Part shown: in pieces, positions 63,901 to 64,000 of the stretch
Position numbering within the stretch: the first letter of the stretch is position 1
Layout: each line of letters opens with the position of its first letter
NCBI GenBank assembly: GCA_963969395.1
Contig: OZ017801.1
Coordinates: 2,482,501-2,546,500, forward strand
Reading direction: 5' to 3'
Source of the DNA: Pseudoscleropodium purum
Lineage: Eukaryota > Streptophyta > Bryopsida > Hypnales > Brachytheciaceae
DNA length: 64,000 bases
Position numbers and translations under genes: made by a program
Notes under the pieces: model-generated
Database searches by the model: none
Told to the model about the DNA's origin: nothing
Seen by the model: only the letters and a program-made list of their open reading frames with translations

Positions 63901-64000
63901 TCGGCGGTTCCTGACGGTACCCGACGGCGGAGTTTGTTGCCGCCGCTTGCCGCCTGGGGCCGCTTGTTCGAGGCATACCGCACCGCCAGCAATATCAGAA

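Overview
This looks like nuclear DNA of a land plant, most likely a seed-free one (a moss or another bryophyte). The base composition is strongly AT-rich. Genes have short GT-AG introns, and the window holds plant-specific families: an RPT5 proteasome ATPase, a RALF peptide, an L-type (legume) lectin relic and a PATRONUS/RSS1-like securin. Species cannot be fixed from sequence alone. No rRNA, tRNA, organelle or bacterial gene was recognised.

Layout. 1-8.2 kb: AT-rich, gene-free, with at least five copies of a ~290 bp dispersed repeat in both orientations. 8.2-11.3 kb (+): complete ten-exon RPT5 gene, with a Stowaway-type MITE in intron 4. 11.7-12.6 kb: large foldback element. 13.2-15.3 kb (-): small intronless RALF gene followed by decayed repeats. 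20.0-23.4 kb (+): five-exon gene for an F-box-like/beta-propeller-like protein ('family F'). 26.9-29.2 kb (+): decayed lectin gene with frameshifts, stops and a MITE at an exon edge.

31.6-48.6 kb: a mosaic of broken mobile-element-like units. Four units (two on each strand) share one architecture: a leader of short tandem repeats built around GTCGCC, or its deaminated forms GTTGCC and GTCACC, followed by a decayed ORF. Three of the ORFs (+32.3, -39.7, +47.1 kb) carry the same unrecognised N-terminal domain and then coiled-coil-like sequence. The fourth (-44.1 kb) is a protein-kinase relic. A RING-finger relic lies at 36.3 kb. Between 34.3 and 36.1 kb is an array of small hairpins whose outer stem bases covary, mixed with an 11-mer motif. 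I know of no description of this family; it is the best candidate here for something new.

52.2-57.2 kb: two intact, intronless, convergent members of family F (641 and 564 aa) in very AT-rich DNA. 60.3-63.6 kb (-): a six-exon gene reconstructed from splice signals, encoding a ~286 aa protein with an N-terminal DEN box, two consensus D-boxes and an acidic C-terminal half, as expected of a plant securin. Its upstream region has AACGG (MSA-type) cores and an E2F-like site.

The intact genes serve housekeeping or cell-cycle proteolysis (RPT5, securin-like, F-box-like) and peptide signalling (RALF). The space between is mobile DNA in several states of decay. Exon models come from reading frame, splice consensus and phase continuity; no transcript or database was consulted.
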